Shown here one piece after another: positions 42,682-50,090 of a stretch of DNA of 64,000 bases. Every line of letters begins with the position of its first letter. Position 1 is the stretch's first letter. The notes under the pieces were generated by a model. That model worked only from the letters and a program-made list of their open reading frames with translations, ran no database searches and had not been told where the DNA came from. The DNA comes from DATLLN01 sp963797175 (lineage in GTDB: Bacteria > Actinomycetota > Thermoleophilia > Gaiellales > JAICJC01): NCBI GenBank assembly GCA_963797175.1, contig CAWCOL010000009.1, positions 372,001 to 436,000 of the forward strand. Reading direction: 5' to 3'. The position numbers and the translations under genes were made by a program.

Positions 42682-42706
42682 TGAGACCACCCCCAGGTGG
42701 GTTGAG

Positions 42707-43525
42707 CTATCCGCGCAGGAGCGAGAGCACCGACTGCGGCAGCTGGTTGGCCTGCGAGAGCATCGCGGTACCGGCCTGCTGCAGGATGTTCAACTTGGTG
42801 AAGTTGACCATCTCCGACGCCATGTCCACATCCTCGATGCGGCTGTTGGCGGCGGTCAGGTTCTCCTCGTAGTTGGAGAGGTTGTTCAGCGTGTGCTCGA
42901 TCCGGTTCTGCACCGAGCCGAACGTGCCACGCGCGTTGGCCACGTTCTGGATGGCCGTGTCGATCGACGCCAGCGTCACCATGCCGGAGAAGTTGAAGAT
43001 CGACGAGTCGACCTGGAAGCCCGAGCCCGAGCCGAACAGCTGCGTGTTGCTGATCGTCAGGGTCTCGCCGTCCTCGGCGCCGACCTGGAACGTGATCGAG
43101 GTCGTGCCGGTCAGCAGCGCGATGCCGTTGAACGTGGTGTTCGCACCGATGGTCGAGATCTCGGCGCAAAGCTGCGCGACCTCGGCCGTGATGCTGGCCT
43201 TGTCCGTGCTGGACAGCGTGCCGTTGTTGAACTGCACTGCCAGGTCGCGGACGCGCTGCAGCATCGAGTGCACCTCGGCCATCGCGCCTTCCGCGGTCTG
43301 CACCAGGCTGACCGCGTCCTGCGCGTTGCGCTGCGCCTGGTCGAGGCCACCGATCTGCGCCTTCAGCTTCTCGCTGATGGCCAGGCCGGCGGCGTCGTCA
43401 GCGGCCCGGTTGATCCGGTAGCCCGACGACAGCTTCTCCATCGACTTCGAGAGCATGTCCGAAGTCTGGGTGAGGTAGCGGTGAGCGTTCGCTGCCTCGA
43501 CGTTGGTCTGAATGCGAAGTGACAT
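42707..43525 (-). CDS. fliC3: Flagellin 3
   Basis: 272 residues; about 80 percent like flagellins 1 and 2 by eye, with the same termini (SLRIQTNVEAANAHRYL; ANQLPQSVLSLLRG). Internal differences lie mostly around residues 130-185. AAGGAGGT precedes the ATG at 43525. It has no promoter of its own and begins 24 bp after csrA, so it is expressed with the late hook-filament operon and placed directly under CsrA-FliW control. Confidence 0.95.
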   Translation of the reverse strand: MSLRIQTNVEAANAHRYLTQTSDMLSKSMEKLSSGYRINRAADDAAGLAISEKLKAQIGGLDQAQRNAQDAVSLVQTAEGAMAEVHSMLQRVRDLAVQFNNGTLSSTDKASITAEVAQLCAEISTIGANTTFNGIALLTGTTSITFQVGAEDGETLTISNTQLFGSGSGFQVDSSIFNFSGMVTLASIDTAIQNVANARGTFGSVQNRIEHTLNNLSNYEENLTAANSRIEDVDMASEMVNFTKLNILQQAGTAMLSQANQLPQSVLSLLRG

Positions 43526-43549
43526 TTAACGTGACCTCCTTGTCTTTAC

Positions 43550-43771
43550 TCAGTCGTCCTGCGTGCGTTCGGGCAGGCGGGTGATGCTCGCACTCGCAGC
43601 TGCCTGGTTCTCTTGCTTCACGGCCAGCCAGATCTCCTGGCGGTAGACCGGGATCTCAGCGGGAGCCTCGATCCCGAGCCTGACGGTGGATCCGGAGATG
43701 TCGAGCACCGTGATGGTGACGTCGTCTCCGAGGCAGATCCGCTCGCCGTTTCGTCGTGTGATGACCAGCAT
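43550..43771 (-). CDS. csrA: Carbon storage regulator CsrA
   Basis: 73 residues from ATG 43771, three bases after the fliW stop. MLVITRRNGERICLGDDVTI and VRLGIEAPAEIPVYRQEI are the complete CsrA fold, including the RNA-binding Arg/Glu-Ile segment. CsrA represses flagellin translation by covering its ribosome site; FliW releases it. The flagellin 3 leader (AAGGAGGT) is right beside it. The C-terminal tail is Ala/Ser-rich. Confidence 0.97.
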   Translation of the reverse strand: MLVITRRNGERICLGDDVTITVLDISGSTVRLGIEAPAEIPVYRQEIWLAVKQENQAAASASITRLPERTQDD

Positions 43772-43773
43772 CC

Positions 43774-44256
43774 TCAGACTCCCGTCGCGGCAACTGGCGC
43801 GGCGGGTGACGTCGGACGCACCTGGCCCAGAGCAACCTCCGAGAACAGCGGCTGGCGGACGTCGTAGTCCGCAGCCGAGTTGATGATCTGACAACCGGTC
43901 TTCTGCGTGGCGTGCACGACCAGCGGGCCGCGCAGGTTGACGGTGAAGTCCTCCAGCCGCTCCGCGGCGCGCACGACGCAGAAGATGTCGGCCTGCTCCG
44001 AGCTGGCCAGCTCGAGCCGCTCGGCGTCGTCGTCCGACACCAGCACCTCGTAGTCGCCGAAGAACATCCAGGGGTTTGTCACGGGCAGGGCGATCGCGGG
44101 ATCCTCGACCGAGTGCAGCCAGTAGAAGGCTGTGTCGGGCGACTGCGCGATCAGCGCGTAGCGCGTGCCGGGAAGGCCGATCAGGCCGTCCGGGAAGGTG
44201 ATGACGGCAGCATCGTCGATCTCGATGGTGCCGAAGCGAGTGCTTTCGATCTGCAT
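43774..44256 (-). CDS. fliW: Flagellar assembly factor FliW
   Basis: 160 residues with the FliW landmarks FGTIEIDDAAVITFPDGLIG and the C-terminal LRGPLVVHATQKTGCQII. FliW binds flagellin or CsrA, linking secretion of flagellin to its translation. It is followed after two bases by csrA, the usual pairing. GGAGG is upstream of ATG 44256. Its presence may compensate for the apparent absence of flgM. Confidence 0.95.
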   Translation of the reverse strand: MQIESTRFGTIEIDDAAVITFPDGLIGLPGTRYALIAQSPDTAFYWLHSVEDPAIALPVTNPWMFFGDYEVLVSDDDAERLELASSEQADIFCVVRAAERLEDFTVNLRGPLVVHATQKTGCQIINSAADYDVRQPLFSEVALGQVRPTSPAAPVAATGV

Positions 44257-44270
44257 GAGGGGGTCGCCTC

Positions 44271-45161
44271 CTACGAGCTCAGGAAGTCCATGAGGGACGG
44301 TTGGATCAGGTTCGCGCCGGACTTCAAGGCGGCCTGATACACGGCCTGCTGGGTCGAGTAGTCGATGATCGTCTGGGACATATCGGCGTCTTCCGTCTGG
44401 GACAAGAGCTTTGATGACGTGTCCTGAAGCTCTTGCAGCCGACTGAGCGCCGTGGTGAGCCGATTCGAGCGTGCACCGACGGTTGCCTGGAAACTGACAA
44501 GCTGGTCGTGCGCGGAGTCCAGAGCCGCGATGTCGGAGTTCTGGAGGTTCGTGGAGTTGTTGCTCGTCAGGTCGTTCGAGATGTCGCGCAGCACCTTGAT
44601 GATCCCGGACGAGCCGTCCCCGATCACGCTCGAGCCGGGGATGTTGAGGTCGACCTGGACGCCCGGCCCGATCTCGCGCTTGACGACTTCGGAGTTGCCC
44701 GCGTACGTGTCCACCGCGCCCATCTGGTACGGCTGCGTCGTCGTCTTGGAGCCGGCGAAGACGTAGCGGCCGGCGTACTCCGTGTTGCCCTCGCTCTTGA
44801 CCTCGTCGATCAGCTGGTTGATCTCGGCGGCGATCGAGGCGCGTGCGCTGGGATCGGCGGTGCCGTTGGCGCCCTGGATCAGCAGGTCGCGGGCGCGCAG
44901 CACGGCGTCGCTGATCTTGGACAGCGCGGTGTCGGACGCGTCCTGCCAGGACGACGCCTCGTTGACGTTGCGCTGGTACTGCGTGTTGGCGGCGACCTCA
45001 CCGCGCAGGAGCAGCGCCTGGCTGGTGCCGAACGGGTCGTCCGACGGCTGCAGGATCTGCTTGCCGGAGGACAGCCGCTGCTGTGTCTGCGACAGCCGGT
45101 CGGTGACGCCCTGCAGGTCGGTGAGGACCGTCCTGGTCATCATGTTCTGGGTGATTCGCAT
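44271..45161 (-). CDS. flgL: Hook-filament junction protein FlgL
   Basis: 296 residues, flagellin-like ends: RITQNMMTRTVLTDLQGVTD, QQRLSSGKQILQPSDDP and a C-terminal TQQAVYQAALKSGANLIQP. FlgL forms the second junction ring between hook and filament. AGGAGG precedes ATG 45161. It is 14 bp before fliW and 20 bp after flgK. Confidence 0.94.
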   Translation of the reverse strand: MRITQNMMTRTVLTDLQGVTDRLSQTQQRLSSGKQILQPSDDPFGTSQALLLRGEVAANTQYQRNVNEASSWQDASDTALSKISDAVLRARDLLIQGANGTADPSARASIAAEINQLIDEVKSEGNTEYAGRYVFAGSKTTTQPYQMGAVDTYAGNSEVVKREIGPGVQVDLNIPGSSVIGDGSSGIIKVLRDISNDLTSNNSTNLQNSDIAALDSAHDQLVSFQATVGARSNRLTTALSRLQELQDTSSKLLSQTEDADMSQTIIDYSTQQAVYQAALKSGANLIQPSLMDFLSS

Positions 45162-45181
45162 CCCTGCATCCCCTCCTGTTC

Positions 45182-46523
45182 CTACAGTCCGACCCTGCCG
45201 GTGCGGCTGATCAGGGTGTCGAGCATGTCGTCCATCGCCGACATGGCGCGCGACGAGGCCTGGTAGCCACGCTGGTAGCGGACGAGATTCGTCATCTCCT
45301 CGTCCAGCGACACGCCGGAGACGGAGTCACGCTTGTCCTGCAGCGAGTTCGTGAGCAGCTCGGCGGTGGCCAGCGAGGTGTGCGCCTGCTGCGTGTCCGA
45401 GCCGACCTTGGTCACCAGCTGCGAGTACGCGGTGTCGATCGTCGCGGCGCCGATCAGCGCCTGGTTGCGGAGGCCCGCCAGGGCCAGCGCGTTGTCCGAG
45501 TTGCCCGGCGTGCCGTTGCCGGACGCGGCGAAGAGCGCCGGGTTGGCGGAGATCGCGGCGCTGACGCCGATCGTCGCCGCGGTGGTGCCGGTGAAGAAGG
45601 CGCCGCCCGGGTTGCCGTTCAGGTCGAAGCCGGCCGCGTGCTGGGTGTTGGTGGACGTGATCAGCGTCGAGGCCAGCGTGTCGAGCTGCGCCTGGTAGCT
45701 CGGGATCGTCGTGTCGCGGAGCTGGATCAGCCCCGACAGCTTGCCGCTGGTCAGGCTGGTCATGTCGGTCTCCGCCAGCGTGGCCGACGTCGCGCCGCTG
45801 ACGAGCGCCGCGCCGCCGATCGAGACGTCCACCTGGCCGAGCGTCGTGTCGGTCAGGGTGACGTTGCCGAGTTGCGAGAGCTGGTCGATCAGCACGTCGC
45901 GCTTGTCCAGCAGGTCATTGGGCGTGTCGCCGGTGGCGGTCGCCTTGGCGATCGCGTCGTTCAGCTGCGCGATCTGGCCGCCGATCGAGTTGACCTGGTT
46001 GATCGTGTCGGTCACGTTCAGCCCGGTCTGCGACTGCACCGTCGCGAGCTGGCTCGAGACCTGGTTGAAGCCGGTGGCGAGGCTCGAGGCGGCGCTGCAC
46101 CAGCGCCTGCCGCGTCGCCATGTTCTCGGGCGAGTTCGACACGTCCTGGAGCGCCGACCAGTAGCCCTGGAGCAGGGAGTTGAGGCCCGAGTCGGACGGC
46201 TCGTTGAACGCCGCCTGCACCTGGTCGAGGCCGTCGGAGGTCGCCTGGCTGGCGCCCTGCCGCATCATCTGCGCGCGCAGCTGGATGTCCACGAAGCTGT
46301 CGCGGATGCGCTGGTAGTCCTGCACCGTGACGCCGGTGCCGAGCGTGCCGGCGGCGGCGCCCTGGAAGGAGAAGCCGTCGGTGGCCGTCAGGTCGGCGCG
46401 GGTGCGGGTGTAGCCCGCCGTCTGCGCGTTGCTGATGTTGTGGCCGGTGACGTCGATCGCGAGCTGCTGCGCGAGCAGTCCGCGCAGCGAGGTCTCGAGG
46501 CCCATGAACGTGGAGATCGTCAT
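45182..46523 (-). CDS. flgK: Hook-filament junction protein FlgK (frameshifted)
   Basis: ATG 46523 opens a normal FlgK N terminus (FMGLETSLRGLLAQQLAIDV, ISNAQTAGYTRTRA) that runs to ALVQ near 46093, where the frame changes. The other frame continues directly with AASSLATGFNQVSSQLATVQ and ends with the expected C-terminal LVRYQRGYQASSRAMSAMDD at 45182. Deleting one base near 46085-46096 gives about 446 residues, a complete FlgK. Both parts are intact, so a sequence error is more likely than loss. Confidence 0.88.
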
Positions 46524-46527
46524 CCGC

Positions 46528-47010
46528 TCACACCCTCATGTCGATCAGGTTGGCGGGCTGGGTCGTGACCGCGGTCGGCCCGATCGGCGAGTAGCCGGCC
46601 TGCGGAGCGCCGGACATCAGCCGCATCAGGTGGTCGAGGAACGCGAGCTCCTGGCGCACCAGGATCCGGTTCTGGGTGTGCACCCGCTGGATCTCGGCGA
46701 GCAGGCCCTTCAGCTCGGCGGACAGCTGCCGGGCACGGTCGGCCTCAGCCTGGGGCACCAGCACCAGCACGTTGTCCAGCGTCAGCGAGTCGACGGGCAC
46801 GCCCAGCGCTCCGGCTGCCTCGGCCAGCAGCGAGTCGCGCTCGCGCTCGAGCTGGACGCGCTTGACCATCTCGGCCTGCACGTCGGCCAGCCGCGCCAGC
46901 ACCCCCTCGACGTCCTGGGCGCGGATCGCGTCCGCCTGGGCGAGCACGATGCCGAGCAGGCGCCGCGACGAGGCGGTCTGGCGCTCGAGGTGGTCGATCA
47001 GCTCCATCAT
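46528..47010 (-). CDS. flgN: FlgN-like export chaperone
   Basis: 160 residues, largely coiled coil (IDHLERQTASSRRLLGIVL, then AELKGLLAEIQRVHTQNRIL). FlgN chaperones FlgK and FlgL, whose genes follow immediately. It overlaps the flgJ stop and is five bases before flgK. FlgN proteins are weakly conserved, so position is part of the case. Confidence 0.85.
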   Translation of the reverse strand: MMELIDHLERQTASSRRLLGIVLAQADAIRAQDVEGVLARLADVQAEMVKRVQLERERDSLLAEAAGALGVPVDSLTLDNVLVLVPQAEADRARQLSAELKGLLAEIQRVHTQNRILVRQELAFLDHLMRLMSGAPQAGYSPIGPTAVTTQPANLIDMRV

Positions 47011-47405
47011 GCGTCCCCACTCCCGCCGCTCGCGGCCGCGCCGGTGTCACCGGCGCCGGTGCCCGAGCTTGACGTGTCGATGCCGAAGCGCAGCGCCATG
47101 CTGCGGTAGAGCTCGTCCGCCAGGCCGAGGCCGCCGCTCTGGGTGATGGCGTCGGCCATCGTGCCGGGCAGCAGCGACTGGTAGTCGCCGCCCATGGTCG
47201 AGCTGGACGAGGTCGAGCTGCCGTCGTCGGAGCTGTCCGAGCTGTCGTCGCTGGAGCCGTCGTTGACGCTCTGGAACATCTGGTCGGTGATCTGCTGGAC
47301 GAGCATGCCCTCGAACTGGAGGGCGGCGCCGTACAGCTTCTGCGCCTCGGGCCCGGCCTTGCGGACGTCGGGCGGCAGCTGGGTGGGATCGATCGGGGGC
47401 AGCAT
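47007..47405 (-). CDS. flgJ: Rod-binding protein, FlgJ N-terminal type
   Basis: 132 residues with only the rod-binding domain: AALQFEGMLVQQITDQMFQS and GGLGLADELYRSMALRFG. There is no muramidase domain; the transglycosylase at 22963 may serve that role. The domain is interrupted near residues 50-70 by a Ser/Asp run (SSDDSSDSSDDGSSTSSSS). It acts as a rod cap during assembly. It overlaps flgG and flgN. Confidence 0.85.
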   Translation of the reverse strand: MLPPIDPTQLPPDVRKAGPEAQKLYGAALQFEGMLVQQITDQMFQSVNDGSSDDSSDSSDDGSSTSSSSTMGGDYQSLLPGTMADAITQSGGLGLADELYRSMALRFGIDTSSSGTGAGDTGAAASGGSGDA

Positions 47406-48124
47406 CAGCGGCGGATCCCGTTCGCGATCTCCATCAGCTGGTCCTGGGTGGTGATCACCCGCGCGTCCATCTGGAACGAGCGCTGAGCGTCGATCACGTC
47501 CACCATGGCGTCGGCCAGGTTGACGTTCGACTGCTCGAGGTAGCCCTGCTGAAAGGTCGATCCCTTGACGGCCTGGAGGCCGCCGGTGGCGGCGTTCGGC
47601 AGGTACAGGTTGTCGCCGGCCGGCGTCAGCTTCGAGGTGGCCGGGACGGTCACCAGCTGGAGCCGGCCGATCGTCGCGCCCTTCGCAGTGACCGTGCCGT
47701 TGGCCGCGATCGAGACGTCGTCCGGGCTGGTGCCCTTGGGCAGCCTGATCGGCGGGACGAGCCGCTCGCCGCCTGCCAGCACCAGCTCGCCGTTGGCGTC
47801 CGGGTGCAGGTCGCCGTTGCGGGTGAGCGCGGTGGAGCCGTCGTCGCGCTTGACCTGGAGGAAGCCCGGGCCGGCGATCGCGACCGCCAGCGGGCTGTCG
47901 CTCTGCAGGAACGCGCCGGTGGTGAACTCGCGGCCCCCGTCGACCAGCGCGGCGCCGGCGCCGACCCGCATCCCGCTCTCCTGGTTGTAGAGGAGGTCGC
48001 GGAAGCCGAGGCGGAGCTGCTTGTAGCCGACGGTGTTCACGTTCGCGATGTCGTTCGCGAGCGAGTCCATCCGCGTCTGCTGTGCAAGCATCCCGGCGGC
48101 AGCCGAGTAGAGACCGTTCAGCAT
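47405..48124 (-). CDS. flgG: Flagellar distal rod protein FlgG
   Basis: 239 residues from ATG 48124 (MLNGLYSAAAGMLAQQTRMD); the frame is open to 48196 but the extra residues lack similarity. The segments SLANDIANVNTVGYKQLR and NVNLADAMVDVIDAQRSFQM are characteristic axial ends. A perfect sigma-28-type promoter lies 115 bp upstream. It is followed by flgJ with a one-base overlap. Confidence 0.9.
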   Translation of the reverse strand: MLNGLYSAAAGMLAQQTRMDSLANDIANVNTVGYKQLRLGFRDLLYNQESGMRVGAGAALVDGGREFTTGAFLQSDSPLAVAIAGPGFLQVKRDDGSTALTRNGDLHPDANGELVLAGGERLVPPIRLPKGTSPDDVSIAANGTVTAKGATIGRLQLVTVPATSKLTPAGDNLYLPNAATGGLQAVKGSTFQQGYLEQSNVNLADAMVDVIDAQRSFQMDARVITTQDQLMEIANGIRR

Positions 48125-48238
48125 GTCGTTGGGTTCCTTCCCTGTCGGGAGGGGGGTGCGATGCACGACGTCTGCGTGCTCCGCCGGCCTCTGCATGCTG
48201 CAGTCCAGCCGATTCCCCGGTGATTCCTGTAGGCCCCG

Positions 48239-48265
48239 TTATCGGCTGGGCAGCCGCGGGGTTTA
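48239..48265 (-). promoter_or_regulatory. Sigma-28-type promoter of flgG to flagellin 3
   Basis: On the minus strand TAAA (48265-48262), 15 bases, GCCGATAA (48246-48239): a perfect match to the FliA consensus. Its -35 overlaps the stop codon of flgF. Confidence 0.88.
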
Positions 48266-48997
48266 GCTGCCGGTCGCCGAGCCAACCGAGTTGACCGACC
48301 TGCCGAGGTCATCGTCGATGGCGTGCAGCACCCGCTGCGACGCCTCGTAGGCCCGCATGGAGACGATCATGTCGACCATCGCCCGGGCAGGCTCGACGCC
48401 GGAACCTTCCAGATAGCCCTGCTCCAGGGTGGTGCCGGCCGGCTTCGCACCGGCGGCGCCCGAGAACAGGTTGTCGCCCTGCTTGACCGCGTTCGTCAGC
48501 GAGACGATGGCGATCGTGCCCACCAGGCGCTTGCCGTCGTGGACGGTGCCGTCGCGGGCGATCGAGAGGTTGTCCGCGCTGCCCGCGGTGATCGGCTTGC
48601 CGTCGGTGCCGAGCACGAGGTCGCCGGTCGTGTTGACGAGGCGGCCCTGCGCGTCCAGCGCCAGCTGGCCGTTGCGGGTGTAGGCGACGCCGTTGGCCGT
48701 CTGCACGGCGAGGAAGCCGGGGCCCTGGAGCGCGACGTCGAGGTTGTCGCCGGTCTGGGCGATCGGCCCCTGCGTGAGGTCGGTGCGGAGCTCCGCGATC
48801 CGCGTGCCCAGCGTCAGCGAGCCGATGGTCTGGCCCGTCTGGCGGTTGTGGAGCAGGAGCGACCCGAAGATGCTCTGCGCTGCCCGATCCGGCTTGTAGC
48901 CGGGCGTGGAGGCGTTGGCGAGGTCGTTGGCGATCTGATCCTGCCGGACCTGCTCGGCCATCATCCCCGAGGCGGCGATGTAGAGACCGCGTTCCAC
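48263..48997 (-). CDS. flgF: Flagellar rod protein FlgF/FlgG family
   Basis: 244 residues: MERGLYIAASGMMAEQVRQD, DLANASTPGYKPDRA, and C-terminal GVEPARAMVDMIVSMRAYEA. It is a FlgF/FlgG paralogue beside flgG; order and sequence favour FlgF (proximal to distal rod link). No promoter was identified for it in the divergent region to the FliK-like gene. Confidence 0.85.
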   Translation of the reverse strand: MERGLYIAASGMMAEQVRQDQIANDLANASTPGYKPDRAAQSIFGSLLLHNRQTGQTIGSLTLGTRIAELRTDLTQGPIAQTGDNLDVALQGPGFLAVQTANGVAYTRNGQLALDAQGRLVNTTGDLVLGTDGKPITAGSADNLSIARDGTVHDGKRLVGTIAIVSLTNAVKQGDNLFSGAAGAKPAGTTLEQGYLEGSGVEPARAMVDMIVSMRAYEASQRVLHAIDDDLGRSVNSVGSATGS

Positions 48998-49017
48998 CTG
49001 GAGTGCACCTCCGGTCG

Positions 49018-49025
49018 GTCGATTA
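49018..49025 (+). promoter_or_regulatory. Weak sigma-28-type -10 element before the FliK-like gene
   Basis: GTCGATTA at 49018-49025 fits the -10 family. The base at proper distance upstream is TGGA, a poor -35. It is 62 bp from the start of the FliK-like gene. Confidence 0.35.
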
Positions 49026-49087
49026 CACGGGAGAACGACAGACAGCTGTCAGACCGGTGATCGTCCGCCGGCGCAGGGAGTTGAGGA

Positions 49088-49783
49088 ATGCAGCTCGGAG
49101 GGATCACAGCCCAGCGACTCGTCGCCGCGCTCGGCGCGGAGGCGCGCACGCTCGTCCTGGAGCCGGGCTCAGAGCTGTCGGCGCGCGTCGTGGCCGGCCC
49201 CAACGCGGGCGGTACCGGCGTCATCAGCCTGGCCGGCCTGCGGCTGGAGGCGCGCATGCCCGCGACGCTGCAGGCCGGCGACGAGGTGCGCCTCGTGGTC
49301 GTCCGCGCCGGCGAGGGCGAACTGGTCGCCAAGATCGCTCGGCCCGAGGACGCGGCCGCCGGTGCGCGCGCCGACCTGGCCGGCCGCCTGGCCGTCTCCG
49401 GCGACGGCGACATGCTGCGCGGGGCGCTCGCGCTCGCCGAGGGCGGCCCGCTGTGGCTGCCCGAGGGACGGGCGGCGGAGGTCGCGGTGGACGCCGACGG
49501 CGGCGAAGGTCCCGGCTCCGCCGGCGGCGCCCGGGCGTCGTTCGTGCTGCACTGCCCGCGCGCCGGCGCGATCGAGGTGCACCTGTCGATGGACGCCGGC
49601 TCCGTGCGGGCGGGCGTCGTCGCACCCCCCGCGCTGGCCGGCGCCGCCGACGCCTCGCTGGCCGAGCTGGTCTCCGCACTCGGTGCCGCCGCCGGACGGC
49701 CCGCGACGGCCGCCGTCCGCACGCGGCCGGAGGCCCAGCCGCCGCCGCGCCCACCCGCCGGGAGGATCGATGAGCGCGCCTGA
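49088..49783 (+). CDS. FliK-like flagellar protein
   Basis: 231 residues. The first 90 residues resemble the N-terminal beta domain of some hook-length control proteins (LEPGSELSARVVAG, VISLAGLRLEARMPATLQAG, EVRLVVVRAGEGELVAKI). The C-terminal part is Ala/Pro-rich. It overlaps the FlhB-like gene, a pairing known from Bacillus (ylqG-ylqH). Function is unproven; it could tune substrate switching with its neighbour. Confidence 0.6.
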   Translation: MQLGGITAQRLVAALGAEARTLVLEPGSELSARVVAGPNAGGTGVISLAGLRLEARMPATLQAGDEVRLVVVRAGEGELVAKIARPEDAAAGARADLAGRLAVSGDGDMLRGALALAEGGPLWLPEGRAAEVAVDADGGEGPGSAGGARASFVLHCPRAGAIEVHLSMDAGSVRAGVVAPPALAGAADASLAELVSALGAAAGRPATAAVRTRPEAQPPPRPPAGRIDERA

Positions 49784-50054
49784 CCGTCCGCGCAAGGCGG
49801 CGGCCCTGCGCTACGAGGGCAAGGACGCCCCGAAGGTCGTCGCCACCGGTCGCGACCTGGTCGCCGACCGCATCCTCGAGGCCGCCCGCGAGGCGGGGAT
49901 CCCGGTGCGCGAGGACCCCGTGCTGGCGCAGGCGCTGGAGACGCTCGAGCTCGACACCGAGATCCCGCCCGAGCTGTACCGGGCCGTCGCCGAGGCGCTC
50001 GCCTGGGCGTACAGGCTGAGCGGCCGCATGCCGGGTGCCCGCGCGGCCCGCTGA
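49770..50054 (+). CDS. FlhB cytoplasmic C-terminal paralogue (FlhX/YlqH-like)
   Basis: 94 residues from ATG 49770. KAAALRYEGKDAPKVVATGR and LAQALETLELDTEIPPELYR match the FlhB C-terminal subdomain just after the NPTH cleavage point, without the transmembrane part or the NPTH itself. In other bacteria such fragments can partly replace the cleaved FlhB C domain. It overlaps the FliK-like gene by 14 bases. Confidence 0.85.
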   Translation: MSAPDRPRKAAALRYEGKDAPKVVATGRDLVADRILEAAREAGIPVREDPVLAQALETLELDTEIPPELYRAVAEALAWAYRLSGRMPGARAAR

Positions 50055-50090
50055 ACCGGCGCGCGACGGCCGCCGGATAGGCTCCCCGGC

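Noticed and set aside
43550..43894. 114-residue protein including csrA
   Set aside because: The 41 extra N-terminal residues overlap fliW in another frame; the CsrA start at 43771 is exact for the family.
48205..48220. A further GCCGATT element near the flgG promoter
   Set aside because: It lacks the final A (GCCGATTC) and any -35 at 15 bases; only the copy at 48239 fits.
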